A stretch of 57,028 bases of DNA, from contig JAAFJF010000015.1 in the NCBI GenBank assembly GCA_013298815.1, positions 1-57,028 of the forward strand. Reading direction: 5' to 3'. Below are positions 15,553 through 23,879 of this stretch, one piece after another (position 1 is the stretch's first letter; each line of letters starts with the position of its first letter). Below the pieces are notes generated by a model. That model did not search any database, was not told the origin of the DNA, and saw only the letters and a list, made by a program, of their open reading frames with translations. Source of the stretch: Polaromonas sp. (lineage in GTDB: Bacteria > Pseudomonadota > Gammaproteobacteria > Burkholderiales > Burkholderiaceae_C). Position numbers and translations under genes: made by a program.

Positions 15553-17595
15553 ATGACTAAACCACACAAACGCGATTTAGCCGAACTACTAGAAGCGGTT
15601 GACCTAGAAGCGCCGCTGGCGCAGCGGCACCTGTGGTTGATCGAGCTGTTCGCGTGGATTCGTGGCGATGCCAAATCTACCAGCGCTGCCATCAACCGCT
15701 TGCACTTGCTGCTGGACGTGGTGCAAGCGCGGCCGCAGTTGCAAACACGCATTCGGCAATGGTGGCACCAGTTGCTGCATATTGTTGATGCATCCAGCTT
15801 GTTGGCAGACTATGGCTTTGCGCAGCGCAGCGCTTTTGTGAGCGAACTTTTCGAGCGCATTCGCTTGAAGCTGCTGCCTGCCACGCCTGAGACGACAGAT
15901 GCAGCTGTGCTTTTTTCACTCGTTTTACCCAAAATTTTTGACCAGTTGTGGCTAGCCGAGTTGAATGAGGCGACGCTGGCACGTATTGCAGATTTGTTAG
16001 AGACGCCAGATATTGGCGACAGTGCCCGCACACAAACGACGTATTGGCAAAACACGGTACTAGAAGCCATCACCTTTTGCGTGGGCCACATTCGATCCAG
16101 CGGTTTCTCGCCCGAGCTGCGCACACGCATGAGTCCCATTGCCGTGCAAGACAGACCGTTTCATTGGTTGGATGCAGATTTAGATACCTTGCGCGATGCA
16201 TTTTTGGCTTCTCGTGCAGATGCAAATGCCTCTGCTGAAGACGCCATGGCAAACGACGCCGCATTGGAACACGCCGTCACCCAGTTTCGCGACCGCTTAG
16301 ATGCCTGCCGCCAAGCTGCTGGCACAGTGTACACGCATTTGGACGAGCACGGCATATCTGTCAGCCTCGTCTTCCGCTTGCGCGAGATGCGGGCGCGGGT
16401 GCTGCGTATTCGCGAATTGCTGGATTGTTTGTTGTCGGATCGCCCCAACAGCTACACAGCTAAGTTGCTGTCGCATTTGGTCAAAATTGGTGTGCATCGA
16501 CAAAGCGTGCGCGATTTGATCACTTCCAACACCACGCTGTTGGCCGCCAAAATGGCCGACCGCAGCGCTGAAACGGGAGAAAACTACATCACCCGCAACC
16601 GTACCGAATATTGGGACATGCTGCGCAAAGCGGCAGGCGGCGGCGGCATGGTGGCCATCACTATTTTGGTGAAATACCTGCTGCTGGCGGTGGGATTTTC
16701 TGCCTTTTGGGGCGGCTTTTTTGGTGGCGTGAATTACGCGCTGAGCTTCATCGCCATCCAATTGCTGCATTGGACACTGGCGACCAAGCAGCCCGCCATG
16801 ACCGCGCCTGCCATGGCCGCAAAACTCAAAGACCTGAGTGGTGACAACGAGGTGGCGTCTTTCGTCGACGAAGTCACGCATGTGGTGCGCTCGCAAGTGG
16901 CCGCTGTTATCGGCAACCTAGCTTTGGTGATTCCTTGCGTGTTGCTGATCAGCTATTTGATGCAGCTGGGCTTAGGCAGACCTTTGATTGACCACGCTGA
17001 AGCGCACCATGCTTTGGCATCGCTCACACTGCTGGGACCGACGGCTTTGTTCGCGGCGGCCACGGGCGTGGTGCTGTTTCTGTCCAGCATTTTTGCAGGT
17101 TGGGCAGAGAACTGGTTTGTGTTGCACCGCCTGGACTCGGCCATGCGCTTTAACCCGCGCATCACGGCTGCCATTGGCGCGGCACGGGCTGACCGCTGGG
17201 CGCTGTTCATGCGTAAAAATATCTCCGGTTTCGCGGCCAGTGTTTCCTTAGGGATGATGCTGGGCTTGATACCAGCCATTTCCAGCTTTTTAGGATTTGG
17301 GTTAGAGCTGCGCCATGTGACGTTATCCACCGGACAAATCGCCGCCGCTGGGGCTTCGTATGGTTGGGATGTGCTGCATGTGCCCGAGTTGCGAGGAGCG
17401 CTGCTGTGGGCGATTGCCGGTATTTTCGTCATCGGGCCGCTGAACGTGGGCGTCAGTTACTATTGTGCTTTTAGATTGGCGCTACGTGCGCACAACGTCA
17501 GCGTGGGTGAACGGCAGCGCATTCGTAGCGCGGTGTGGCAGCGTTTGAACCACGAGCCATTGAGTTTTTTATGGCCTGCGAAAGAAACAAAATAA
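15553..17595 (+). CDS. PF10136-type 'site-specific recombinase' membrane protein
   Basis: A 680-residue protein of the family usually labelled site-specific recombinase. The N-terminal 350 residues are soluble and helical (ELLEAVDLEAPLAQRHLWLIELFAWIRGDAK; ENYITRNRTEYWDMLRKAAGGGG). The second half has about six long hydrophobic segments (AITILVKYLLLAVGFSAFWGGFFGGVNYALSF; VIGNLALVIPCVLLISYLMQLGLG; ALFAAATGVVLFLSSIFAG; LLWAIAGIFVIGPLNVGVSYYCAF). No recombinase catalytic motif was seen, and a polytopic membrane protein is an unlikely recombinase, so the family label should be treated with caution. It follows dacB by 18 bases. Confidence 0.8.
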   Translation: MTKPHKRDLAELLEAVDLEAPLAQRHLWLIELFAWIRGDAKSTSAAINRLHLLLDVVQARPQLQTRIRQWWHQLLHIVDASSLLADYGFAQRSAFVSELFERIRLKLLPATPETTDAAVLFSLVLPKIFDQLWLAELNEATLARIADLLETPDIGDSARTQTTYWQNTVLEAITFCVGHIRSSGFSPELRTRMSPIAVQDRPFHWLDADLDTLRDAFLASRADANASAEDAMANDAALEHAVTQFRDRLDACRQAAGTVYTHLDEHGISVSLVFRLREMRARVLRIRELLDCLLSDRPNSYTAKLLSHLVKIGVHRQSVRDLITSNTTLLAAKMADRSAETGENYITRNRTEYWDMLRKAAGGGGMVAITILVKYLLLAVGFSAFWGGFFGGVNYALSFIAIQLLHWTLATKQPAMTAPAMAAKLKDLSGDNEVASFVDEVTHVVRSQVAAVIGNLALVIPCVLLISYLMQLGLGRPLIDHAEAHHALASLTLLGPTALFAAATGVVLFLSSIFAGWAENWFVLHRLDSAMRFNPRITAAIGAARADRWALFMRKNISGFAASVSLGMMLGLIPAISSFLGFGLELRHVTLSTGQIAAAGASYGWDVLHVPELRGALLWAIAGIFVIGPLNVGVSYYCAFRLALRAHNVSVGERQRIRSAVWQRLNHEPLSFLWPAKETK

Positions 17596-17605
17596 AGTTT
17601 TAAAT

Positions 17606-18598
17606 ATGGGTGAATTTAACCTGATTGAGCGCTACTTCAAAGCGCCCGCGCGAGCCATGCGACCAAACGACAACGTCGCGCTTGGCATTGGCGACGATTG
17701 CGCTTTGTTGCAACCCACCGCCGGCATGCAATTGGCTATTTCCAGCGATATGTTGGTTGAAGGCCGGCATTTTTTCCCAGATGTTGACCCGTTTAGCTTG
17801 GGCCACAAAGCATTAGCGGTTAATTTGAGCGATTTGGCAGCTTGCGGCGCAAAACCACTGGCTTTTACTTTGGCTTTGGCCTTACCCAAAGCCGACGAAG
17901 CTTGGCTGGCGCCCTTCTCTCGCGGTTTGTTGGCTTTGGCGGCAGAGCACAACTGTGCGCTTTTAGGTGGCGATACCACACAAGGGCCGCTGAACATTTG
18001 TATCACCGTGTTTGGCGAAGTGCCCAAGCAGCAAGCTTTGCTGCGCAGCGGTGCAAAAGCGGGTGATGACATTTACGTGAGCGGCACATTGGGAGATGCG
18101 CGTTTGGCATTGGATGCAATACGCGGAAACGTGTCGCTTCCAGCAGAAGCTTTCACTGCAGCAAAAGTGCGTTTAGAAACACCAACGCCACGCGTCACCC
18201 TAGGCATGGCGTTGCGCGGCATTGCCAGCAGCGCAATTGATGTGAGTGATGGCTTGTTTGGTGATTTGGGGCATATTCTCAAACAATCACAGGTTGGCGC
18301 TGTGATAGATTCCTCAGTTGCTATCAATTTAATAGCTTATCAGACAATAAATACAAAGACTAATAGCCAATTTACCCTACAAAAGCAGCTGCAATACGTG
18401 CTTTCAGGCGGTGACGATTACGAACTCGCTTTCACGGCACCAGCTAGTCAACGCAATGCCGTGCAAGCCGCCGCCTTAGCCAGTAACACGCCGGTGACCC
18501 GCATTGGACAGATAGAAGCAGCGCTTGGTCTGAGACTCATAGACCACCAAGGCAAACCCGTAAATAGCAGTTTTGAGTCGTGGGATCACTTTCAATAA
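17606..18598 (+). CDS. thiL: thiamine-monophosphate kinase
   Basis: Phosphorylates TMP to the cofactor TPP using ATP. The protein has 330 residues, starting MGEFNLIERYF as usual. The N-terminal ATP/Mg site is GIGDDCALL, then HKALAVNLSDLAACGAKPLAFTLALALP and GGDTTQG; the C-terminal half has IDVSDGLFGDLGHIL and GGDDYELAFT. Between those last two motifs an interspersed repeat copy (18317-18374) adds about 20 residues (SSVAINLIAYQTINTKTNSQ), in a loop where length variation is tolerated. The gene is 10 bases after the PF10136 gene and 6 bases before the MFS gene. Confidence 0.95.
   Translation: MGEFNLIERYFKAPARAMRPNDNVALGIGDDCALLQPTAGMQLAISSDMLVEGRHFFPDVDPFSLGHKALAVNLSDLAACGAKPLAFTLALALPKADEAWLAPFSRGLLALAAEHNCALLGGDTTQGPLNICITVFGEVPKQQALLRSGAKAGDDIYVSGTLGDARLALDAIRGNVSLPAEAFTAAKVRLETPTPRVTLGMALRGIASSAIDVSDGLFGDLGHILKQSQVGAVIDSSVAINLIAYQTINTKTNSQFTLQKQLQYVLSGGDDYELAFTAPASQRNAVQAAALASNTPVTRIGQIEAALGLRLIDHQGKPVNSSFESWDHFQ
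18317..18374 (+). repeat. interspersed 60-bp repeat, copy 3 (in frame in thiL)
   Basis: Reads GCTATCAATTTAATAGCTTA, then TCAGACAATAAATACAAAGA, then CTAATAGCCAATTT. It is in the same orientation and frame as the copies in glmU, cnoX and udg, and is translated as AINLIAYQTINTKTNSQF. It is more diverged than most copies at the GCCGGC core. Confidence 0.85.
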
Positions 18599-18604
18599 AT
18601 CAAT

Positions 18605-20245
18605 ATGCCCATTCCACCCCAAGAATCATCGCAAGAAGCTTCGAACACCAAGCAACACCCAGACGACGATCTCTCGCCACTCGCCCCCTTTCGTCGCCCC
18701 GTTTATCGCATGCTGTGGACGACATGGCTCATCGCCAATGTCTGCATGTGGATGAGCGACGTGGCCGCCGCGTGGATGATGACCTCACTCACCACCAGCC
18801 CCTTGTGGATTGCCTTGGTACAAACGGCGGCGAGTTTGCCCGTTTTCTTGCTGGGTATTCCTAGCGGCGCGTTGGCAGATACGTTGGACAGAAAGCGATA
18901 TTTTTTAATCACACAAATTTGGATTGCTGTGGTGGCCAGCTTGCTCAGCGTCACTGTTTTTATGGGCTGGACATCCCCACCCGTACTGTTGGCTTTGGTG
19001 TTTGCTAACGGCATTGGCTTGGCCATGCGCTGGCCGGTGTTTGCCGCCATCGTGCCTGAACTTGTGCCACGCCCGCAGCTTCCAGCGGCGCTGGCGCTGA
19101 ACGGTGTTTCCATGAATGTTTCGCGCATCCTTGGCCCCTTGGTTGCGGGTGCACTCATTGCCAGTGCAGGCAGTGCTTGGGTTTTTTTGTTAAACGCGGC
19201 GTTGTCAGTCGTCGCCGCCATCGTCATCACGCGCTGGCATCGTGTTCACAAACCTCACCCCTTGGGGCGTGAAAAGTTAACCAGCGCCATGCGTATCGGC
19301 CTGCAATATGTAGCGCAGTCGCATCACCTCAAAGGCGTGTTGCTGCGCATCTCGATATTCTTTTTCTGCTCCACCGCGCTGTCTGCTTTGATGCCATTGA
19401 TAGCGCACAAGCTGCATGGCGGTGGCGCGGGCACGTTCACCTTGCTGCTGGCTTCCATGGGCGCTGGCGCCATTTTGTCCACCGCATTTATGCCGCAACT
19501 GCGCCGCGCTATGTCGCGCGACAGGTTGATCATTTGCAGCATCTCGGCACTCTCCTTCGCCATGCTGGTAGTGGCTTTTACCACCCACAGCGGCGTGGCG
19601 GTTCTGGCTATGCTGATTGCGGGTTCAGCATGGATCATCACAGCCAACACATTGAGCACATCTGCGCAAATGGGTCTGCCCGACTGGGTGCGCGCGCGTG
19701 GTATGTCCACCTACCAAATGGCCATCATGGGCGCGAGTGCGGCTGGTGCGGCTGTTTGGGGGCAATTGGCCACTATGACCAGTGTGCAAACCAGCCTCAT
19801 CGCTGCGGCTTTCACGGGCGTATTGGCAACAGCTGCCGCCAACCACTTCATGCGCAGCCAAGGCATGGTGGACGACTTGACCCCTTCAAACGTTTTTAAA
19901 ATCCCGCAAGCCGACGAGCCACCCAAACACGGTAACGTCATGATCATGGTCGAATACCACATCGACCCCGCCCGCGCCGCCGAGTTTCGCGCCCTGATGA
20001 TTGAAGGCCGCCGCAGCCGTTTATCGCATGGTGCTTTGTCGTGGGAACTGCTGCACGACATCAACGAACCGAGTCGCTTTGTAGAAATGATCGTCGACGA
20101 ATCCTGGAACGACCACCTGCGCCGCTTCGACCGCGTCACCACCGCCGACGTCGCGCTGCGCGACAGGAAACTGGCGTTTCACATTGGGGAGTCGCCACCT
20201 GTGGTGACTAGGAGTTTGATGGAAACAACGGTGAAGGCGGGGTGA
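18605..20245 (+). CDS. MFS exporter (MFS_3 type) with C-terminal monooxygenase-like domain
   Basis: The protein has 546 residues. The first about 420 are a 12-helix major facilitator of the enterobactin-exporter-like MFS_3 group (VYRMLWTTWLIANVCMWMSDVAAAWMMTSLTTSPLWIALVQTAASLPVFLLGIPSGALAD; NGVSMNVSRILGPLVAGALIASAG). The last about 100 residues are soluble and resemble an antibiotic-biosynthesis-monooxygenase ferredoxin-like domain (VMIMVEYHIDPARAAEFRALMIEGRRSRLSHGALSWELLHDINEPSRFVEMIVDESWNDHLRRFDRVT). This fusion is known in the family; the job of the domain is unclear. The start follows thiL by 6 bases. Confidence 0.88.
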   Translation: MPIPPQESSQEASNTKQHPDDDLSPLAPFRRPVYRMLWTTWLIANVCMWMSDVAAAWMMTSLTTSPLWIALVQTAASLPVFLLGIPSGALADTLDRKRYFLITQIWIAVVASLLSVTVFMGWTSPPVLLALVFANGIGLAMRWPVFAAIVPELVPRPQLPAALALNGVSMNVSRILGPLVAGALIASAGSAWVFLLNAALSVVAAIVITRWHRVHKPHPLGREKLTSAMRIGLQYVAQSHHLKGVLLRISIFFFCSTALSALMPLIAHKLHGGGAGTFTLLLASMGAGAILSTAFMPQLRRAMSRDRLIICSISALSFAMLVVAFTTHSGVAVLAMLIAGSAWIITANTLSTSAQMGLPDWVRARGMSTYQMAIMGASAAGAAVWGQLATMTSVQTSLIAAAFTGVLATAAANHFMRSQGMVDDLTPSNVFKIPQADEPPKHGNVMIMVEYHIDPARAAEFRALMIEGRRSRLSHGALSWELLHDINEPSRFVEMIVDESWNDHLRRFDRVTTADVALRDRKLAFHIGESPPVVTRSLMETTVKAG

Positions 20246-20256
20246 GAACGGGGTGA

Positions 20257-20652
20257 TTACGTTATCAACACCATCCCCGTCATCTTCGCAGCCGCTTTAT
20301 CAAATGTCATCGTTTGCTCACAGCCTGCGCTGGCTGATAAACGTTCGATCAAACAATCTGAAAAATCTGCTTTGCTTCCTGCATAAACGCGCACTGCACT
20401 CGCAACCACGGCTGCACGGTCTAGTTTGATGGTATCTACTGTCATGAGCGTTTGCATGACTTCAGCAAACTGCTGACGCGTAAAATTGTAGGCTGATTCA
20501 AGAACCCAACTTAACTCGACCACGGTGACTAAAGTCACAAACCCAGGCGAAGCGTCATCCAAGCTTTCAATTAACGAATTAGCCAGTCCAGCCTGCCTCT
20601 TGTCATCTTGCGTGATGTAGCGTACGAGAACGTTGGTGTCTAAGCCAATCAT
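20257..20652 (-). CDS. vapC: VapC-type PIN domain toxin
   Basis: A 131-residue PIN-domain ribonuclease. The metal-binding acidic residues are visible: Asp5 in MIGLDTNVLVRY, Glu near 46 in TVVELSWVLESAY, Asp near 97 in KADFSDCLIERLSASAGCEQTMTFDKAAAK and the Asp of TFDKAA. Free VapC would cleave tRNA or rRNA and halt growth. The gene overlaps the antitoxin gene by 4 bases and comes second in the operon, as usual for VapBC. It converges with the MFS gene, 11 bases apart. Confidence 0.92.
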   Translation of the reverse strand: MIGLDTNVLVRYITQDDKRQAGLANSLIESLDDASPGFVTLVTVVELSWVLESAYNFTRQQFAEVMQTLMTVDTIKLDRAAVVASAVRVYAGSKADFSDCLIERLSASAGCEQTMTFDKAAAKMTGMVLIT

Positions 20653-20903
20653 TTGGCCAATCCCGCAGAGGCTCCGCGCTTGGCAATCACTGCATTCATC
20701 TCTTCAATCGAGACAGCTTTTGCGGGTTTAGCAAACATGCCTTTGAGTGCTGTGACAGCCATTTTTTGTGCTGGTTTGAAGATAAATCCCCCCGCAGGTG
20801 CCATTTCAAATGCAATCCTATCACCAGCACCCAGCTTGAGCGCAAAGCGAATTTCTGCCGGAATGGTAATTTGACCTTTGGAGGTAATGGTTGCGGTGAT
20901 CAT
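20649..20903 (-). CDS. vapB: AbrB/SpoVT-type antitoxin
   Basis: An 84-residue protein. The N-terminal swapped-hairpin AbrB domain is clear (MITATITSKGQITIPAEIRFALKLGAGDRIAFEM) and binds DNA. The C-terminal half (FAKPAKAVSIEEMNAVIAKRG) should wrap and neutralise the PIN toxin. An inverted repeat at 20929-20948, just upstream, is the likely autoregulatory operator. Confidence 0.93.
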   Translation of the reverse strand: MITATITSKGQITIPAEIRFALKLGAGDRIAFEMAPAGGFIFKPAQKMAVTALKGMFAKPAKAVSIEEMNAVIAKRGASAGLAK

Positions 20904-20928
20904 AGTGAAGCTCCTATTTGCTGCATTT

Positions 20929-20948
20929 TCCTTACTTTAATGTAAGGA
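20929..20948. promoter_or_regulatory. candidate VapB operator
   Basis: TCCTTAC (20929-20935) and GTAAGGA (20942-20948) are perfect inverted 7-bp arms around TTTAAT. The site lies 26-45 bases upstream of the vapB start codon, where the core promoter should be. VapB dimers with an AbrB fold typically bind such palindromes. Confidence 0.7.
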
Positions 20949-20958
20949 TTAGCACTTG

Positions 20959-21999
20959 TCAAGCCGCAGCCCGCGTCACCCTATCCCGCACCCCATCCCA
21001 CACCGCGTCTTCAGGCGGCGTTTCCACCCAAATCAGCTTGATATCGGGCTGATCCAGCTCGCGCAGGGTGGCAAAAAGCTGTTGTGCGGCTAATCCTGCG
21101 TCTTCGGGCATGCGGCGAAAAAGGATGTTTGTCGAGGTGCTGTGCATTTGCTGGCGTGAATAGACGGCGATGTTTTTGGCGTCTGTGTCCAAAATATCTA
21201 GCGCAGTTTGCAGGGCTTTGGCATCCATCAGGCGGAGCTTGGCTTTGGGAGCATAGTGGGACTCCAGCATGCCCGACGCTCTCGGAGCGTCTTCTGGGGG
21301 CAATGAATCAGCCTCTAGCCGGCGTTTTTCCTGTCTAGACTGCTCATTATTTAATAGCAAATTTTGCCCACAAGCATATTCAATTTGCGTTGCCGTCAGC
21401 ACCCCAGGACGCAGCAAAACCGGTACGCCACGGCTGCAGTCGACAATAGTTGACTCGATGCCGACGCTGCACGCACCGCCGTTCAAAATTAGCAAGTCAT
21501 CACCGAACTCGCCCTGCACGTGCGCCGCCGTGGTCGGGCTGACGCGGCCAAACTGGTTGGCGCTAGGCGCGGCCAGGCCGTGGATGCCGCGTGTGGCGCA
21601 GGCTTTGAGCAGCGCCAGCGCGACAGGATGCGACGGGCAGCGCAGACCGACGGAGCTTTGCCCACCTGCAGCGGCGGCGGCGATGTCTGGGCGGCGCGGC
21701 AAAATCAAGGTGAGCGGGCCGGGCCAGAAGGCGCCCATCAGCTTTTGGGCGAAGTCAGGAATCTCACTTGCAAAACGGCTGGCACTGGCGGCATCTGCTA
21801 CATGGACGATAAGTGGGTGCTCACTTGGGCGGCCTTTGGCGGCGAAGATTTTGGCTACGGCGGCTTCGTTGGCGGCGTCGGCTGCGAGGCCGTAGACAGT
21901 CTCTGTGGGCAAACCTACCAAACCACCAGCGGCGATAACTTGCGCCGCTTGCGTGATGGAGGCTGAATTTGAGCCGTCAATAATCACTTTGCACCTCAC
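20959..21999 (-). CDS. threonylcarbamoyl-AMP synthase, Sua5 type
   Basis: Makes threonylcarbamoyl-AMP from threonine, bicarbonate and ATP for tRNA t6A. The protein has 346 residues and is the two-domain Sua5 form: YrdC domain (about 1-205; AAGGLVGLPTETVYGLAADA, KGRPSEHPLIVHV, SANQFGRVSPTTAAHV, IESTIVDCSRGVPVLLRPG) and C-terminal Sua5 domain (about 255-346; APRASGMLESHYAPKAKLRLM). The interdomain linker contains an interspersed repeat copy (21304-21365) read as NLLLNNEQSRQEKRRLEAD. The linker is where Sua5 closes over the active site, so an insertion there is notable. The gene follows purK by 6 bases. Confidence 0.93.
   Translation of the reverse strand: MRCKVIIDGSNSASITQAAQVIAAGGLVGLPTETVYGLAADAANEAAVAKIFAAKGRPSEHPLIVHVADAASASRFASEIPDFAQKLMGAFWPGPLTLILPRRPDIAAAAAGGQSSVGLRCPSHPVALALLKACATRGIHGLAAPSANQFGRVSPTTAAHVQGEFGDDLLILNGGACSVGIESTIVDCSRGVPVLLRPGVLTATQIEYACGQNLLLNNEQSRQEKRRLEADSLPPEDAPRASGMLESHYAPKAKLRLMDAKALQTALDILDTDAKNIAVYSRQQMHSTSTNILFRRMPEDAGLAAQQLFATLRELDQPDIKLIWVETPPEDAVWDGVRDRVTRAAA
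21304..21365 (-). repeat. interspersed 60-bp repeat, copy 4 (in Sua5 linker)
   Basis: The reverse strand reads AATTTGCTATTAAATAATGA, then GCAGTCTAGACAGGAAAAAC, then GCCGGCTAGAGGCTGATT. It has the 5' GCTATTA arm and the GCCGGCTAGAG tail but a changed centre. It is translated in a different frame from the glmU, thiL and cnoX copies. Confidence 0.82.
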
Positions 22000-22005
22000 C
22001 CACTG

Positions 22006-23205
22006 TCAGTATTTTGCGATGCCAAGTATCGCGGCAGCTTTAGCCGTCGTCGCTTTCACAGCTTCAACCGTCGCACCCGTCAGCGTCAAATGCCCCATTT
22101 TTCGGCCTTTTTTGGCGTCTTTTTTACCGTACAGATGCAAATGCGCGCCTGGCAAAGCCAAAATTTGGTCCCACGGTGGGGTTTGCGCTTGGCTTGCTCC
22201 ATTTGGAAACCACACATCGCCCAGAATATTCAACATGATCGCTGGGCTGTGCTGGCGCGGCTGGGTGAGCGGCAGGCCGCACAGGGTGCGTACTTGCAGC
22301 TCAAATTGCGAAACATCGCAAGCATCAATGGTGTAGTGGCCGCTGTTGTGCGGTCGCGGGGCGATTTCGTTGACGACCAGCGAATCGTCATGCAGCAGGA
22401 ACAGCTCAACACACAAAACGCCCACATATTGCAGCTCAGTTGCTATAGATATTGCAGCGTCTATAGCACGTTTTACGCCGGCCTTACCCGAGTTTTCGGG
22501 CATATTTCCCTCATAAACTGAAGTGGTCGCCAAAATGCCGTCAACATGCACATTCAGCTGCGGCGGAAAGTGGACGACTTGGCCGTCGCGCCCACGCGCG
22601 AGGATGACAGAATACTCGGCCTTGAGCGGCAGCATCTTTTCTAAAACGCAGGTCACACCGCCTAATTCTGCAAACGCATTGGTCAACTCGGCTTGGGTTT
22701 TGACACGGATTTGCCCTTTGCCGTCGTAGCCCATGCGGGCGGTTTTGAGGATCCCGGGGAGCAAATCTGACGAAACTGCGGCGACTTGTGCTGCCGTTTC
22801 AATCACGGCGTACGGCGCAACCGTGATCGCGTCAGCCCCACCTTTGGCGGCACAAGCCACAAAATGCGCTTTCTCAGCCACGCGGTCTTGCGCAATGGCG
22901 ACGGACGCCGCGCTGGGCGACACGGGGCATTTGAGCGACAATGCTTGCAGTGCGCTGGCGGGCACGTTTTCAAACTCGGTGGTGATGGCCGCGCAGCGGT
23001 CGGACAGCTCGGCCAAGCCAGCGGGGTCTAAATACGCGGTTTGAATGTGGTCGTGGCTGACCAAACCTGCGGGGCTGGCGTCATCAGGGTCTAACACCAC
23101 GGTGTTGTAACCCATGCTTTGCGCCGCGTGTATGAACATGCGCCCCAGCTGGCCGCCGCCCAAAACGCCTAATGTCGCACCCGGCAAAATCATCGTTTGA
23201 CTCAT
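22006..23205 (-). CDS. purK: N5-carboxyaminoimidazole ribonucleotide synthase
   Basis: ATP- and bicarbonate-dependent carboxylation of AIR in purine synthesis. The protein has 399 residues with an ATP-grasp fold: [37 protein letters not shown], and C-terminal [28 protein letters not shown]. Its product is the substrate of PurE, encoded just upstream with a 4-base overlap. Sua5 follows 6 bases later, forming purE-purK-sua5. Confidence 0.97.
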   Translation of the reverse strand: MSQTMILPGATLGVLGGGQLGRMFIHAAQSMGYNTVVLDPDDASPAGLVSHDHIQTAYLDPAGLAELSDRCAAITTEFENVPASALQALSLKCPVSPSAASVAIAQDRVAEKAHFVACAAKGGADAITVAPYAVIETAAQVAAVSSDLLPGILKTARMGYDGKGQIRVKTQAELTNAFAELGGVTCVLEKMLPLKAEYSVILARGRDGQVVHFPPQLNVHVDGILATTSVYEGNMPENSGKAGVKRAIDAAISIATELQYVGVLCVELFLLHDDSLVVNEIAPRPHNSGHYTIDACDVSQFELQVRTLCGLPLTQPRQHSPAIMLNILGDVWFPNGASQAQTPPWDQILALPGAHLHLYGKKDAKKGRKMGHLTLTGATVEAVKATTAKAAAILGIAKY

Positions 23206-23723
23206 GCTGAAACGGGAGGCAAAGTCATTGCACGCGCGACTTCAGTTTGTTTTGCGCGAAACGCATCTAATTTAGCCCGTAAAGCCGCATCATTATTCGC
23301 CAACATCGCCACAGCAAACAAAGCCGCATTCGCCGCACCGGCTGCGCCAATTGCAAACGTGGCCACGGGAATGCCTTTGGGCATTTGTACGATGCTGTGC
23401 AGTGAATCAACGCCTTGCAAATGCTTGCTGGCAACGGGTACGCCCAGCACAGGCACAGTCGTTTTAGCCGCCAACATGCCTGGCAAATGCGCCGCGCCGC
23501 CAGCGCCCGCGATGATGGCTTGCAGGCCACGACCCGCTGCTGCTTCGGCGTAGGCAAACATGTCGTCGGGCATGCGGTGCGCGGAGACAACGCGTGCTTC
23601 GTGCGCGATACCGAACTCTTGCAGAATGGCGACGGCGTGCTGCATGGTGTCCCAATCGGAGTTGGAACCCATCAAAACGCCGACTTGGATAGCTTGTGTC
23701 ATATCGCTTTTGTTGTTTGGCAT
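23202..23723 (-). CDS. purE: N5-carboxyaminoimidazole ribonucleotide mutase
   Basis: Moves the carboxyl group of N5-CAIR to give CAIR. The protein has 173 residues. [33 protein letters not shown] and [28 protein letters not shown] are the class I PurE signature, including the catalytic His in SAHRMPD. Its promoter region contains the long palindrome at 23744-23807. Confidence 0.97.
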   Translation of the reverse strand: MPNNKSDMTQAIQVGVLMGSNSDWDTMQHAVAILQEFGIAHEARVVSAHRMPDDMFAYAEAAAGRGLQAIIAGAGGAAHLPGMLAAKTTVPVLGVPVASKHLQGVDSLHSIVQMPKGIPVATFAIGAAGAANAALFAVAMLANNDAALRAKLDAFRAKQTEVARAMTLPPVSA

Positions 23724-23743
23724 ATTTTTACGTCAATAAACCT

Positions 23744-23807
23744 GTCATTCCCGCGCAGGCGGGAATCCATGGTTGTGCTTGTGGATTCCCGCCTGCGCGG
23801 GAATGAC
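23744..23807. repeat. perfect 26-bp inverted repeat (GTCATTCCCGCGCAGGCGGG type)
   Basis: The arms 23744-23769 and 23782-23807 are exact reverse complements around a 12-nt loop. Each arm contains a smaller CCCGC/GCGGG hairpin. I recall this as a widespread REP/Y-REP-type element in proteobacteria. It fills most of the spacer between the divergent starts of purE (23723) and cnoX (23880), so it lies in the 5' region of both. Confidence 0.92.
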
Positions 23808-23879
23808 GGCTCGAATGGATAATCTCGGATAATGTGATTTTACGTTTTTAAAGCCCCCAATTCCCCAAGATAGACCACC

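Noticed and set aside
16297-16896. A 199-codon open frame antisense to the PF10136 gene.
   Set aside because: His/Gln/Arg-rich composition typical of antisense shadows; no motif.
15553-17595. Mobile element based on the 'site-specific recombinase' label.
   Set aside because: No inverted repeats, attachment sites or integrase motifs; the protein is polytopic.
22436-22485. ATAGCAACTGAG/TTGCTATAGATATTGCAGC in purK resembling the 5' part of the interspersed repeat.
   Set aside because: The encoded stretch [17 protein letters not shown] fits the native PurK pattern and the repeat core is absent.
23744-23807. CRISPR-like or insertion-sequence end.
   Set aside because: A single inverted pair without spacers, target duplications or transposase.
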